A stretch of DNA of 37,819 bases from an uncultured Lachnoclostridium sp. (GTDB taxonomy: Bacteria; Bacillota; Clostridia; Lachnospirales; Lachnospiraceae), in assembly GCA_947369165.1 (NCBI GenBank), contig CANBKJ010000023.1, positions 1-37,819 on the forward strand, written 5' to 3'. The notes below the pieces were generated by a model. That model saw only the letters and a program-made list of their open reading frames with translations. It was not told where the DNA came from and made no database searches. Positions 6,810 through 15,251 of this stretch are shown piece by piece. A program made the position numbers and the translations under genes. Within the stretch, counting starts at the first letter, position 1. Every line of letters begins with the position of its first letter.

Positions 6810-7976
6810 TTACTCTCTCTGCCCTGCTGCCACCTTCGCCTTGGAATACGCCAGCCCGACAGTGACCAGTGCTGCTCCAAAAAGCAGCTGGATCCCCATG
6901 CCCCGCCAGAGTTCTCCCATCGCCTGTCCTGGCACATAGCGGTCGATCCAGTTCGCCGATGTGATGTACCAGTACGCCGGGAGAAAATGTGCTGCCTTGA
7001 TGAGGCCATCTCCCAAAAATTCCAGTGGCACAAAGATCCCACACAGGAAACTCATACCAAGAGCAATCGTATTAGAGATCATGTTCAGCACAGAGCTCTT
7101 CTTTACCACTTCGCCTACCAGAAATACGATGCCCAGCGTCACCACCATAAAGCAGAATACATTGAGACAGTACAGCAGCCCCTGGAAACTAAACAGCTGA
7201 CTCCGTTCTTTCATAGCCGCAAACGCCATCAGAAAATAACAGAGACAGAAACCGATCTCTGTAGTGACCATGCCTACATAAAGTTCAAAATTGGTCCGCT
7301 GCAGTGGATAACAGGAACATATATTTCGCTCCCTAACCTCTTTTTTGTGAAATACCACAAGGATCGGACCGATGCCCACAACAGAAATCGAGATAAAAAT
7401 ATAGGGAAAATAAGCAAAGAAATAATATAGTGCCTGATGACTACTCTCCCTGCCTCCCTCCACCAGCGTTACTGGAACCTTTTCCTGGCAGGCTTCTACT
7501 GTCTTTTCTGCAACCTGCTGCGGATCCATCCCTCCTGCCCGATAGGCCTTCGCGATGGAGCTATACCTGCCTGTCATATTTTTAAAGGTCTCCGCATATA
7601 TGGTTCCGGGAATACTGAGCACTTGTGGCCTCACTACCTCTCCACCCTCTGCCAGCGACTGCCCATACCCCTTTGGGATCCGGATCACACAATTAATGTT
7701 GCGGTTATAGAGTTCATCCTGGATCGTCTCTTTGTCATCCTCTATCTTTACCTCTTTATTCCCCTCTCTCAGATACGCTGCCATGCCCTGGCTCAGTTCT
7801 GATCCGTCTTCGTCAAAGATCACAAGCCTGTGGGAATGCGCTTTAAACATCCCTTTCTGGGTGTCTTCCCCCTGGTAGGACATAGCAATAGAAATACTAA
7901 AGAAGATCACGAGATACATAATGATCTGAAACTTCTGCCTGCTTAATATACGAAAGAAAACCTTATAAACTTGCAT
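6810..7976 (-). CDS. ABC-2 type transporter permease
   Basis: A 388-residue permease with one N-terminal membrane helix (about 18-34), an extracytoplasmic domain of about 160 residues, and a C-terminal bundle of five to six helices including VVGIGPILVVF and GMSFLCGIFVPLEFLG. This is the YhgE/ABC-2 exporter layout. Its ATG overlaps the end of the upstream permease by 14 nt, with AAGGAGGAG upstream. It is the last gene of the ATPase-permease-permease operon, whose two permeases probably form a heterodimer. The substrate is unknown; the linked two-component system makes a peptide, lipid or drug exporter plausible. Confidence 0.85.
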   Translation of the reverse strand: MQVYKVFFRILSRQKFQIIMYLVIFFSISIAMSYQGEDTQKGMFKAHSHRLVIFDEDGSELSQGMAAYLREGNKEVKIEDDKETIQDELYNRNINCVIRIPKGYGQSLAEGGEVVRPQVLSIPGTIYAETFKNMTGRYSSIAKAYRAGGMDPQQVAEKTVEACQEKVPVTLVEGGRESSHQALYYFFAYFPYIFISISVVGIGPILVVFHKKEVRERNICSCYPLQRTNFELYVGMVTTEIGFCLCYFLMAFAAMKERSQLFSFQGLLYCLNVFCFMVVTLGIVFLVGEVVKKSSVLNMISNTIALGMSFLCGIFVPLEFLGDGLIKAAHFLPAYWYITSANWIDRYVPGQAMGELWRGMGIQLLFGAALVTVGLAYSKAKVAAGQRE

Positions 7977-9096
7977 ACTGGCTCCTCCTTACCATAAAAT
8001 AGCTTACCAGCGTCAATACTACAACCCCTGCCCCCAGACAGATCATATTTCCCCAAAAGCGCTCATCCGTCTCATAGATGTTCAGTGCATAAAAAGAATC
8101 TGTGATCAATGCCGCCGGGTTGATATCATTGATAAGCGGCACACTGTGTTCGATGCTGTCTTTTATGCCGGATATCATCAGATCACTCATGGCGCTGAGG
8201 GCAAGGCTGACACTCACCAGCACTCCCATCTTTGCCCCCTCTCCCAGCTGGGGAAGGGATCCCACAAATATTCCTATCATAATCCCATAACTGGTGCCAA
8301 GAAATAGCAGGACCAGGATCTGGGGCAGATCATTTCCCAGTTCCAGACGCAGTACAAACTTCATGTATACCAAAAGCAGAATCACAATGCTGTATTGAAC
8401 GATCTCACAGGCTGCAAAATCTGCCAGAATGCTTTTTAATTTGTGCACCGGTATCATGTTCCTACGCTGTCCCAATGCCGAAACATTCGCCTGAATTTTC
8501 AGGATCCGGTCACAGCCTGCAAAGCTGGCAAACAGACATACCATCGCCAGTACTGCGTAAAAATAGTTGATGACATTGTCCTGGTTACTCTCTGTGGAAC
8601 TCTTCTCCTCCACATATTCTGCCTGGGATGTCAGTGCGGATACTGCCTGCATGATCTTTTCCGGATGAACCTGCACTACATCTGAAATCGTTTTTTGATA
8701 TTGTACAAATTGATCCAGAATCATCTGCAGCAGCGTCTGGTCCATACCGGACTCCGCCACCTGCAGAGCAGGTTCTGCCCCTGCTGTCAAAATTCCTTTT
8801 ACCTCTCCTGCCAGCAGCATTTCCTCTGCTTTTTCCCTGGTAGTCTCATGTATCTCCAGCAGCTGATCCTCCCCCTCTTCCGAAACCAGACGGAGCATTT
8901 GCGCGAAAATCTCATTTTCACCTTCCTGCACTACCGCCACCGGGACGACATGAAACTGTTCTGTCGTCTCAAACAAATTGCCAAAAGCCAAGTACATAAA
9001 CGTGGTGAGGGCAAAAGGAAACGCCAGTGTCCAGAATATGATCTCTTTCGTACGCAGAAGAGACAATAACCCATATTTTAATACATGTCGAAACAT
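7963..9096 (-). CDS. ABC-2 type transporter permease
   Basis: A 377-residue permease with the same layout as its downstream neighbour: N-terminal helix (FWTLAFPFALTTFMYLAFG), a soluble extracytoplasmic region (about 40-170), then five or more membrane helices. AAGGAG precedes the ATG at 9096. It sits 13 bp downstream of the ATPase gene and overlaps the next permease by 14 nt, so all three are one operon. Confidence 0.85.
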   Translation of the reverse strand: MFRHVLKYGLLSLLRTKEIIFWTLAFPFALTTFMYLAFGNLFETTEQFHVVPVAVVQEGENEIFAQMLRLVSEEGEDQLLEIHETTREKAEEMLLAGEVKGILTAGAEPALQVAESGMDQTLLQMILDQFVQYQKTISDVVQVHPEKIMQAVSALTSQAEYVEEKSSTESNQDNVINYFYAVLAMVCLFASFAGCDRILKIQANVSALGQRRNMIPVHKLKSILADFAACEIVQYSIVILLLVYMKFVLRLELGNDLPQILVLLFLGTSYGIMIGIFVGSLPQLGEGAKMGVLVSVSLALSAMSDLMISGIKDSIEHSVPLINDINPAALITDSFYALNIYETDERFWGNMICLGAGVVVLTLVSYFMVRRSQYASL

Positions 9097-9109
9097 TCTG
9101 CACTCCTTC

Positions 9110-10051
9110 CTACTGATCCCTCAGTTCTTTTCCTGTGATCTCTAGAAATACGTCGTTTAGGGTGGGCAGTTCTGTGAATACCCTGCCAAATGGAATCTCA
9201 TCTGCGTGGAGCAGCTCAAGCACATGAATCAGATTCTGTCTGCCGCCACTGAAACGGATAAGAAGCTTCCCATTTTCCAACACTACCTCGTAGGCATGTT
9301 CCAGCTCGCGGAAACGGGCCAGTTTCTCTTCTTCTAACTCCGGAACCTCTACCGTGATGGTCTCTGTATTTTTGATCATCTTTTTTAATTCCTCTTTGGT
9401 GCCGATGGCTACATTCTGCCCCTTGTCCATAATGGCAATCCGGCTGCAGATCTGCTCCACCTCTTCCATATAGTGGGAGGTATACACGATTGTCGCCCCA
9501 TTTTCATTCAGTTCCATGATCCCTTCAAGAATCTTATTCCGGCTCTGGGGATCCACCGCCACCGTGGGCTCATCAAAAAATATCAGCCTGGGCTTATGGG
9601 CGATGCCACAGGCAATATTCAGTCTTCTCAGCAGTCCGCCGGAGAGTTTCTTCGGATAAAATTTGCGGAACTCATCCAACTCTACAAACTGAATCGCCTC
9701 TTCCACATACCGTTTTCTTGTCTTCTTGTCCTTGACGTAAAGACCACAAAAATAGTCAATGTTTTCATATACCGTAAGTTCATCAAAAACAGCTACATTC
9801 TGCAGGACCACTCCGATCTCCCTCTTGCTGTCATAAGAATCCGGACGCATCTCTTTTCCAAATACCCGGATCCTGCCTTTGTCATACCGGAGCAGGGACA
9901 GAATACAACTGATGGCTGTGGTCTTTCCGGAACCATTCGGTCCCAGCAGCCCAAAGATCTCCCCCTCCTGGATCGTCAGATTAAAATGATCCAGCGCCAC
10001 CAGCTCTTTATATCGTTTTACCAGATTTTCTACTTCGATCACCGCTGCCAT
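9110..10051 (-). CDS. ABC transporter ATP-binding protein
   Basis: A 313-residue nucleotide-binding subunit. Walker A is GLLGPNGSGKTTA (34-46), the Q-loop is Gln84, the signature is LSGGLLRRLNIA (136-147), Walker B is LIFFDEP (156-162) and the switch His193 is in YTSHYMEE. The signature has LSGGLLRR where LSGGMKRR is more usual, and the D-loop region reads TVAVDP. The C-terminal 90 residues form the accessory domain common in ABC-2 exporters. AAGGAGGAG precedes the ATG. It is first in the exporter operon and divergent from the two-component genes, which likely regulate it. Confidence 0.93.
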   Translation of the reverse strand: MAAVIEVENLVKRYKELVALDHFNLTIQEGEIFGLLGPNGSGKTTAISCILSLLRYDKGRIRVFGKEMRPDSYDSKREIGVVLQNVAVFDELTVYENIDYFCGLYVKDKKTRKRYVEEAIQFVELDEFRKFYPKKLSGGLLRRLNIACGIAHKPRLIFFDEPTVAVDPQSRNKILEGIMELNENGATIVYTSHYMEEVEQICSRIAIMDKGQNVAIGTKEELKKMIKNTETITVEVPELEEEKLARFRELEHAYEVVLENGKLLIRFSGGRQNLIHVLELLHADEIPFGRVFTELPTLNDVFLEITGKELRDQ

Positions 10052-10133
10052 GAAATCTCCTCCTTTTTCATTCTGCCATAATTATAAATGATACTTTCCT
10101 GTTTTGGAAGTGAACAATATCATGTTTTACCTG

Positions 10134-10145
10134 TGACATTTGTCA
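10134..10145. promoter_or_regulatory. Candidate operator between ABC operon and two-component genes
   Basis: A perfect 12-bp palindrome (TGACATTTGTCA) in the 163-bp divergent intergenic region, directly upstream of the -35 of the kinase promoter. NarL/DesR/LiaR-type regulators bind short inverted repeats of this kind. The assignment to the neighbouring response regulator rests on position only. Confidence 0.45.
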
Positions 10146-10146
10146 T

Positions 10147-10175
10147 TTGTTATTTTTACACTTTTGAAGTATACT
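10147..10175 (+). promoter_or_regulatory. Sigma-A promoter of the histidine kinase-response regulator operon
   Basis: TTGTTA (10147-10152), a 17-bp spacer and TATACT (10170-10175) lie 40 bp upstream of the kinase ATG. On the other strand a TATAAT with a poor -35 (TTCCAA) lies in front of the ABC operon, consistent with activator dependence. Confidence 0.6.
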
Positions 10176-10214
10176 TAAAAAGAAATCATAAAAATGCTGT
10201 GGAAGGAGAATACT

Positions 10215-11303
10215 ATGCAGGATCTGGGCAATAAACTGCTGATATATCTGGCTGGCTGTTATTTCATCTGGCGCCTGGGTGTGGACGATACGGCGATCAT
10301 CGTTGTCACTCTGTCTCTGCTTTTTAGCTGCCTGTGCAGCTTTTTTAGGGATACCAGGATCTGTGATATACTAGTGCTGCTATTTTCCCTTTTCTTCCTT
10401 ATTTTCCCAGGTTTTGCCCCCTATCTTCCCCTTCTTATATACGATGCCATATACCAACAGCAGAAGCTTTTGCTGGTTGCATGCGCCCCCGCCGGAATCC
10501 GAGCCCTTTTATGGCTTCCTGCCCCGCTTCTCTTTCCGTATTTGCTGCTTTTCTCCTTTAGTTTCTTACTTGCCGGATATTCCAGAAAAAATCAAGGGCT
10601 TTTGCGGGAACTTCATCTCATAAGGGACCGGAGCACAGAAGCTGAGATCCATCTGAAAGAGCGCAATCAGGCATTGATCCAAAAACAGGATTCGGAGATA
10701 CATGCAGCGACACTTTCCGAGCGGAACCGTATCGCCAGAGAAATCCATGATAATGTGGGGCACATGCTGACCCGTTCTATCTTACAGACCGGCGCCCTCA
10801 AAGTCATCAACCGGAATCCGGAGCTGGAAGAGCCTCTGGATACGCTGAAGGACACATTAAATACTGCCATGACCAGCATCCGCACCAGCGTCCATGACCT
10901 CCACGATGAATCCATCGACCTTCAGAGCGTTTTACAGGAGATCGCATCTTCTGACCCGGAACTTTCGATCCATCTGGAATATGATGTGGATGCGGACCTG
11001 CCCAGAGAAATCAAATACGCATTTATCTCCATCGTCAAAGAAGCGGTCAACAATATCCACAAACACAGCAGTGGCGACTCTGGCAGAATCACAGTGAGGG
11101 AACACCCCGGATTCTATCTGCTGCAGATCCGCGATAACGGTACTCCTGACAAACTGCCACCTAAGACAGATGGCATTGGGCTCTCGGGAATCCGGGACCG
11201 TGTGCATTCTCTGGGGGGAACCATGCGCATCGACACAACACATGGGTTTTTATTAAATATCTCGATCACAAAAGGAGCCTTATATGAAAGTTTTGATCAT
11301 TGA
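10215..11303 (+). CDS. Sensor histidine kinase, DesK/NarX-like (HisKA_3)
   Basis: A 362-residue kinase with four to five N-terminal membrane helices (1-122), a coiled coil (128-165) and a HisKA_3 dimerisation domain with phosphoacceptor His178 in ERNRIAREIHDNVGH. The HATPase domain has EAVNNIHKHS and a G box DGIGLSGIRDRV. The start is ATG 10215, with AAGGAGA 7 nt upstream; an in-frame ATG at 10194 lacks such a site. It overlaps the response regulator by 20 nt. There is almost no extracytoplasmic loop, so it probably senses the membrane, as in DesK or LiaS-type kinases. Confidence 0.9.
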   Translation: MQDLGNKLLIYLAGCYFIWRLGVDDTAIIVVTLSLLFSCLCSFFRDTRICDILVLLFSLFFLIFPGFAPYLPLLIYDAIYQQQKLLLVACAPAGIRALLWLPAPLLFPYLLLFSFSFLLAGYSRKNQGLLRELHLIRDRSTEAEIHLKERNQALIQKQDSEIHAATLSERNRIAREIHDNVGHMLTRSILQTGALKVINRNPELEEPLDTLKDTLNTAMTSIRTSVHDLHDESIDLQSVLQEIASSDPELSIHLEYDVDADLPREIKYAFISIVKEAVNNIHKHSSGDSGRITVREHPGFYLLQIRDNGTPDKLPPKTDGIGLSGIRDRVHSLGGTMRIDTTHGFLLNISITKGALYESFDH

Positions 11304-11916
11304 TGACGATAAACTCGTCTCTCTTTCACTGAAAACAATTTTAGAAGCCAGCGGTCAGGTAGAGATCGCGGCGATCGGAAATAGCGGAGCGGAGGCAGTT
11401 GAACTCTATGATTCACTGGCTCCGGACATCCTTCTTATGGATATCCGCATGGACGGCATGACCGGCTTGGAAGCAGGAGTGCATATTCTGTCTGCACATC
11501 CAGAGGCTAAAATTTTATTTCTAACCACTTTTTCTGACGATGAATACATCGTAAAGGCATTAAAAATGGGAGCAAAAGGGTATATACTCAAACAGAATTT
11601 TGAGAGCATTGTCCCGGCGCTTCTTGCAGTAGAAGGAGGACAGAATGTATTTGGCGATGAGATCACTGGCAGGATTCCCCGCCTTATGGGCGCGCCTGCC
11701 AGTGGTCCAGACTATAAAAAATATGATCTCTCTGAGAGGGAACAAAAGCTTATCTCACTGGTAGCAGAAGGTTTGAACAACCGGGAAATCGCAGAAAAAC
11801 TCTATCTCAGCGAGGGGACGGTCCGCAACTATCTCAGCAGTATTTTGGAAAAGCTGGAACTGCGGGACCGGACCCAGCTGGCTGTATTTTATTATAAAGG
11901 GGACTGCAGGTCATAA
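11284..11916 (+). CDS. NarL/LuxR-family response regulator
   Basis: A 210-residue regulator. The receiver domain has acidic Asp7-Asp9, phosphoacceptor Asp53 in ILLMDIRMDG, and KGYILK near the conserved Lys. The C-terminal LuxR helix-turn-helix is LSEREQKLISLVAEG followed by NREIAEKLYLSEGTVRNYLS. AAAGGAG lies in the end of the kinase gene. The pair most likely controls the divergent ABC exporter. Confidence 0.93.
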   Translation: MKVLIIDDDKLVSLSLKTILEASGQVEIAAIGNSGAEAVELYDSLAPDILLMDIRMDGMTGLEAGVHILSAHPEAKILFLTTFSDDEYIVKALKMGAKGYILKQNFESIVPALLAVEGGQNVFGDEITGRIPRLMGAPASGPDYKKYDLSEREQKLISLVAEGLNNREIAEKLYLSEGTVRNYLSSILEKLELRDRTQLAVFYYKGDCRS

Positions 11917-11969
11917 TTCCCGTAATCGGCATATGGAACAAATTAAAATCAATTTCTTGTTCTATCCGA

Positions 11970-11997
11970 TTGACATATCTAAAATACCATGTATAAT
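11970..11997 (+). promoter_or_regulatory. Sigma-A promoter of the MCP-like gene
   Basis: TTGACA (11970-11975), a 16-bp spacer and TATAAT (11992-11997), 49 bp before the MCP-like ATG. An imperfect inverted repeat just upstream (arms starting AATCGG near 11924 and ending CCGATT near 11971) overlaps the -35. It may end the preceding operon or act as an operator. Confidence 0.65.
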
Positions 11998-12046
11998 TCA
12001 GTTATGGACAGAGAGAAAAGATCTAAAATAGGAGGTATTACATAAT

Positions 12047-12865
12047 ATGAATGAAAAATTGCAGTATATCGTCGATAATCTCGACATTATAAGCCAGTTG
12101 TTTGACAAAGAACTGATCATATCCGTTATGGACAAGGACAAAGTCGTTCAAGGTTTTTCACTTCCTAAGGGAATCCCCCCGCAGGTAGAGGTTGGCTCCG
12201 TGTTTGAAGATCCCAGTGGGATTTTTGATGAAGTTATCACATCAGGTGTTACAAAACATAATTATCTTCCGGAAGAAGTCATGGGCTTTCCTATTGAGGG
12301 AAATCTAGTCCCGGTTAAAGATAACGGTGAAGTGGTGGGCTGCATAATATGCTCTTATTCTGTAGAGGGTAAAGAAAAGATTAAGGATATCGCCACAAGG
12401 TTCCAGGAATCCATTCAGGAAATCGATAGTTCCATTCAGGATGTCATCGGTGGGATCGAAAATCTGTTTCATATGTTGACAAATATGAATAAGATGACTT
12501 CCGATGTGGAGAAGGACGTCACTGAAGCGGCAGATGTTGTAAATAAGATCAGCAACAATGCCTCCCATTCCAATATACTTGCGCTGAATGCCTCCATCGA
12601 GGCCGCACGAAGCGGTGAAGCAGGGAGAGGATTTGCAGTGGTTGCCACACAGATGGGAAAATTGGCAGAAGACAGCGGCAGTTCCGCCACGGAAATAAAG
12701 AAAACTTTGTCTGAGATCGTCGCCCACCTTGAAACTATCGTAGACTCTATAAAAGATGCAAATGATGTGGCAAAAAGCCATATAGACAGCATAAGTTCCA
12801 TCAGAAACGCACTGGAACAAACGATTTACATTGCCAAAGAATTGGAAAGTGACATAAAATTATAA
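12047..12865 (+). CDS. Soluble methyl-accepting chemotaxis-like signalling protein
   Basis: A 272-residue protein with no membrane segment. Residues 1-110 form a small PAS-like sensor region, and 115-272 a helical hairpin with the conserved MCP tip [20 protein letters not shown] (184-203). The signalling domain is shorter than in classical chemoreceptors, and no chemotaxis or flagellar genes are in the window. Such short soluble MCP-like proteins are frequent in non-motile Lachnospiraceae; their output is unclear. AGGAGG lies 12 nt upstream of the ATG. It is monocistronic, ending at a palindrome. Confidence 0.85.
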   Translation: MNEKLQYIVDNLDIISQLFDKELIISVMDKDKVVQGFSLPKGIPPQVEVGSVFEDPSGIFDEVITSGVTKHNYLPEEVMGFPIEGNLVPVKDNGEVVGCIICSYSVEGKEKIKDIATRFQESIQEIDSSIQDVIGGIENLFHMLTNMNKMTSDVEKDVTEAADVVNKISNNASHSNILALNASIEAARSGEAGRGFAVVATQMGKLAEDSGSSATEIKKTLSEIVAHLETIVDSIKDANDVAKSHIDSISSIRNALEQTIYIAKELESDIKL

Positions 12866-12884
12866 CAGAAATATAGGCTTAGGA

Positions 12885-12910
12885 TTAGCTCGACGGCACC
12901 GTCGAGCTAA
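12885..12910. repeat. Perfect 26-bp palindrome, end-to-end copy of the 28.8-kb element terminus
   Basis: Arms of 12 bp (TTAGCTCGACGG and its complement) around CA. The 17 bases GGCACCGTCGAGCTAAC at 12895-12911 are identical to 29068-29084, the right end of the folded element at 28810-29082. It looks like both element ends joined without the interior. It lies between two convergent genes and could also act as a terminator, though it lacks a good T run. Confidence 0.7.
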
Positions 12911-12959
12911 CTCTTACCTGGAAGTGTCCCCTGTCAGCCGGTATCTGAACGGGGTGTAT

Positions 12960-14069
12960 CTATGGTTTCACGTCAATGAGGACATACTCTGAGTGCCCTC
13001 CCGTCCGCACCGCATATCCCCACCCGGCGATACCGGAACTAACGATGGCATGGAAGCCGTCTATTTTTTTTAAACCGTAATTCATCTCATTGATTCCCAA
13101 AAGTTCCGCCAGCTGTCCCGTGGGCCAGATCTGCCCTGCATGGGTATGTCCCGAAAGCTGCAGATCCACTCCGGCAGCTGCATTTTCTTCCAGCTCCACC
13201 GGACGGTGGTCAAGAACGATCTGATAAGAACCGGGTTCTAAGTCTGCTGCCAGTTCCTGGACGCTCTTTCGGTTCCGGTCCAAAGACTGTTCCATCCGCC
13301 CAATAACTGCCAGCTCCGATGTCACCTGCACCGCTTCATCTTCCAGAACCCGGATCTGGCTGTCGGCAAGCACACGTCGCAGCTCCTCCATACTATATTC
13401 CGCTTGTGCTGAATAATGATTGGGATCATGGTTTCCCCAGACATAATACACACCATATTCTGCATCGATATTCCCCAGAACAGCGGCAGCTTCTTCCATC
13501 ATTGACTTTTCTGTTCTCTCATCAAAGATATCTCCCGTGAGAAAGAGGATATCCGGATTCTTCGCCTGAATTTTTTCACAATATCCACGAAGCTCTTCCA
13601 CTCCCATCGTCGTTCCCATATGTAGATCTGAGATCTGGGCAATCCTCAGCCCTTCACCCGGTATTTTGTCAGACTGCAGTGTGTAAGAGGTCTCTCTCAC
13701 CTGATGGATATTGACATAACCATAAGTAAACAGTATACTGACAACCAAAATGGGAATGATCCCACTTTTATGGATCACATTCCATATCCGCACACCTCTG
13801 TTATCATTCAAGTATCTTTTAAGGAGTCTGTGAACTCCATCCAGCAGCAGCGAACAACCAACAAAATAAAGCACTGCCACAGAACCTACATCATAAACCC
13901 GCCAGCCTGCCGCTGCGCATGCCACAGCAAAGACCACGGATATGATCTTATCCGCTCTTTTACTCCGTTTTATGTGAAACAGGGATAAGAGCCGTTTCAT
14001 AAAATGGTACAGATAAATCCCCACAGGTAAAAAAACTACTGCTGGCATCAAGTAAAACAAGATCCTCAT
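12960..14069 (-). CDS. Membrane-anchored metallophosphoesterase (YkuE-like)
   Basis: A 369-residue protein with three to four N-terminal hydrophobic segments and a calcineurin-like phosphoesterase domain from about residue 145. The metal-binding motifs are present in order: IAQISDLHMG, FLTGDIFDE, YVWGNHDPNHY and LQLSGHTHAGQIWP. Related YkuE-type enzymes act at the membrane on phosphate esters, and some on lipid-linked substrates. GGAGG precedes the ATG. It is a single gene, with the substrate unknown. Confidence 0.9.
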   Translation of the reverse strand: MRILFYLMPAVVFLPVGIYLYHFMKRLLSLFHIKRSKRADKIISVVFAVACAAAGWRVYDVGSVAVLYFVGCSLLLDGVHRLLKRYLNDNRGVRIWNVIHKSGIIPILVVSILFTYGYVNIHQVRETSYTLQSDKIPGEGLRIAQISDLHMGTTMGVEELRGYCEKIQAKNPDILFLTGDIFDERTEKSMMEEAAAVLGNIDAEYGVYYVWGNHDPNHYSAQAEYSMEELRRVLADSQIRVLEDEAVQVTSELAVIGRMEQSLDRNRKSVQELAADLEPGSYQIVLDHRPVELEENAAAGVDLQLSGHTHAGQIWPTGQLAELLGINEMNYGLKKIDGFHAIVSSGIAGWGYAVRTGGHSEYVLIDVKP

Positions 14070-14240
14070 TTGCGCGAACCTCCATTATTTTTTTAGCCCG
14101 GCGGCGCGAATTGGAATCCGGTTTCGGATTTATACCGCCTGCCTGCTCCCCCTATCATAACATCTATAGCTGGCTCCAGGGCAAGCTTTTTTTGAAAGTT
14201 CACAAAATCTACACATTTTTTCAGCTGAAATCTCCTTGTC

Positions 14241-14690
14241 CTAAAAATCCTGATTTAGGATCGGCACTCCAAAATACACAACACTCTTATCTTCATTTTC
14301 ATCATAGGTGATCGCCACGTTCATATTAATCATTTTTCCATTCACCCGCCGTACCATATTGATGCCATTGGTATAGCCGTAGGCAACATAGTATCCCTTC
14401 GTCTCCTGTTCCATGATACTTCCACCGCCCTCGTAGCCGAACAAACTCTGTGCCATTCTCTGTTTCTCCTCCGTGGACAGCCTTCCGGGCAGTTTACCCA
14501 TGATCCAGCCGCCCTCCTGGCAGATCTCGGGAAGCTCCCCGCTCTGCGCCGCGATGGCAAGCTGATTTCTGGCAAATGCCTGAGTCATATCATTTCTGTT
14601 TACATATGCTTTCGTCAAAATAATCTGGGCAAACACCACGATCCAGAGTGTGCAGACTACAGATATCATAATCTTTATTTTTTTGCTCAT
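14241..14690 (-). CDS. Small membrane-anchored or secreted protein, possibly YwmB-like
   Basis: 149 residues starting MSKKIKIMISVVCTLWIVVF, a single N-terminal membrane segment or uncleaved signal. The start is ATG 14690, with GGGAGAAG 4 nt upstream; the frame is open further upstream but without a site. The rest is a mixed alpha/beta domain with YYVAYGYTNGINMVRRVNG and an ending VVYFGVPILNQDF. The ending and general pattern recall the first half of YwmB (DUF1779) proteins of sporulating Firmicutes, but this is a weak resemblance. No operon partner is evident. Confidence 0.6.
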   Translation of the reverse strand: MSKKIKIMISVVCTLWIVVFAQIILTKAYVNRNDMTQAFARNQLAIAAQSGELPEICQEGGWIMGKLPGRLSTEEKQRMAQSLFGYEGGGSIMEQETKGYYVAYGYTNGINMVRRVNGKMINMNVAITYDENEDKSVVYFGVPILNQDF

Positions 14691-14925
14691 AGGCTTCTCC
14701 CTTCCCGTCCGAAGGCAATGTCGGACGAACCAAAACCTTTTAGGCTTCTTTGGGAAAAGTATGTCCATTTCTTTCAAAATTATACCAGATTAAAGTCGAA
14801 AAGCATGTTCATAAAAAATTATGTAATGCTATTTTAGAGCGTCACTAAACTCTTTCAATTGTTTTTTCTTTTCCTCTGAAAGACAATTTTTATGCTATTT
14901 CTTTACCGATATTCCACTTCCCTAA

Positions 14926-15063
14926 TCAGTGGCAGCCGCCACTGCATTTTTTGCAGTCGCAGCCGCACTGCAGGGATTTTCCCTGCTTTTTATCCCGGAT
15001 CATACTTCTCACAGCAAGTATGACCCCGATCACAACAACGCTGAGTACTATCGCTGTGCCCAT
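14926..15063 (-). CDS. FeoB-associated Cys-rich membrane protein
   Basis: 45 residues: an N-terminal membrane helix (MGTAIVLSVVVIGVILAV), a short basic linker, and a tail CGCDCKKCSGGCH with five Cys, the hallmark of the FeoB-associated Cys-rich family at the end of many feo operons. It is thought to assist ferrous iron handling at the membrane. It is last in the feo operon. A 119-bp tandem duplication has separated it from the end of feoB by inserting a chimeric copy of its own 5' end. Confidence 0.9.
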   Translation of the reverse strand: MGTAIVLSVVVIGVILAVRSMIRDKKQGKSLQCGCDCKKCSGGCH

Positions 15064-15251
15064 ACCGCATTCCCCTTTCCATGAAGTATCAAAGACTCTC
15101 TTCGTACCGGACGAAACAGTAGATACAGAAGAGCAAGTATGACCCCGATCACAACAACACTAAATACTATCGCTGTGCCCATACCGCATTCCCCTTTCCA
15201 TGAAGTATCAAAGACTCTCTTCGTACCGGACGAAACAGCAGATACAAAAGA
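15014..15251. repeat. 119-bp tandem duplication across the feoB end
   Basis: The unit starting GCAAGTATGACCCCGATCAC begins at 15014 and again at 15133; GCAAGTA recurs at 15252 as the duplication boundary. The two copies differ at only a handful of positions, so the event is recent. Each unit carries the last codons of feoB plus the first codons of the Cys-rich gene, so the duplication created a chimeric ORF between them. Confidence 0.92.
15048..15182 (-). CDS. Chimeric small ORF: Cys-rich protein N-terminus joined to the FeoB C-terminus
   Basis: 44 residues: MGTAIVFSVVVIGVILA (the membrane helix of the FeoB-associated protein) runs into LLYLLFRPVRRESL and the same C-terminus as FeoB, ending NAVWAQR. 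Its ATG lies inside the last codons of feoB (overlap 16 nt), just as the ancestral Cys-rich gene must have done. It has the helix and ribosome binding site of the real gene but no Cys tail. It is probably a by-product of the duplication, although it is translatable. Confidence 0.6.
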   Translation of the reverse strand: MGTAIVFSVVVIGVILALLYLLFRPVRRESLILHGKGNAVWAQR

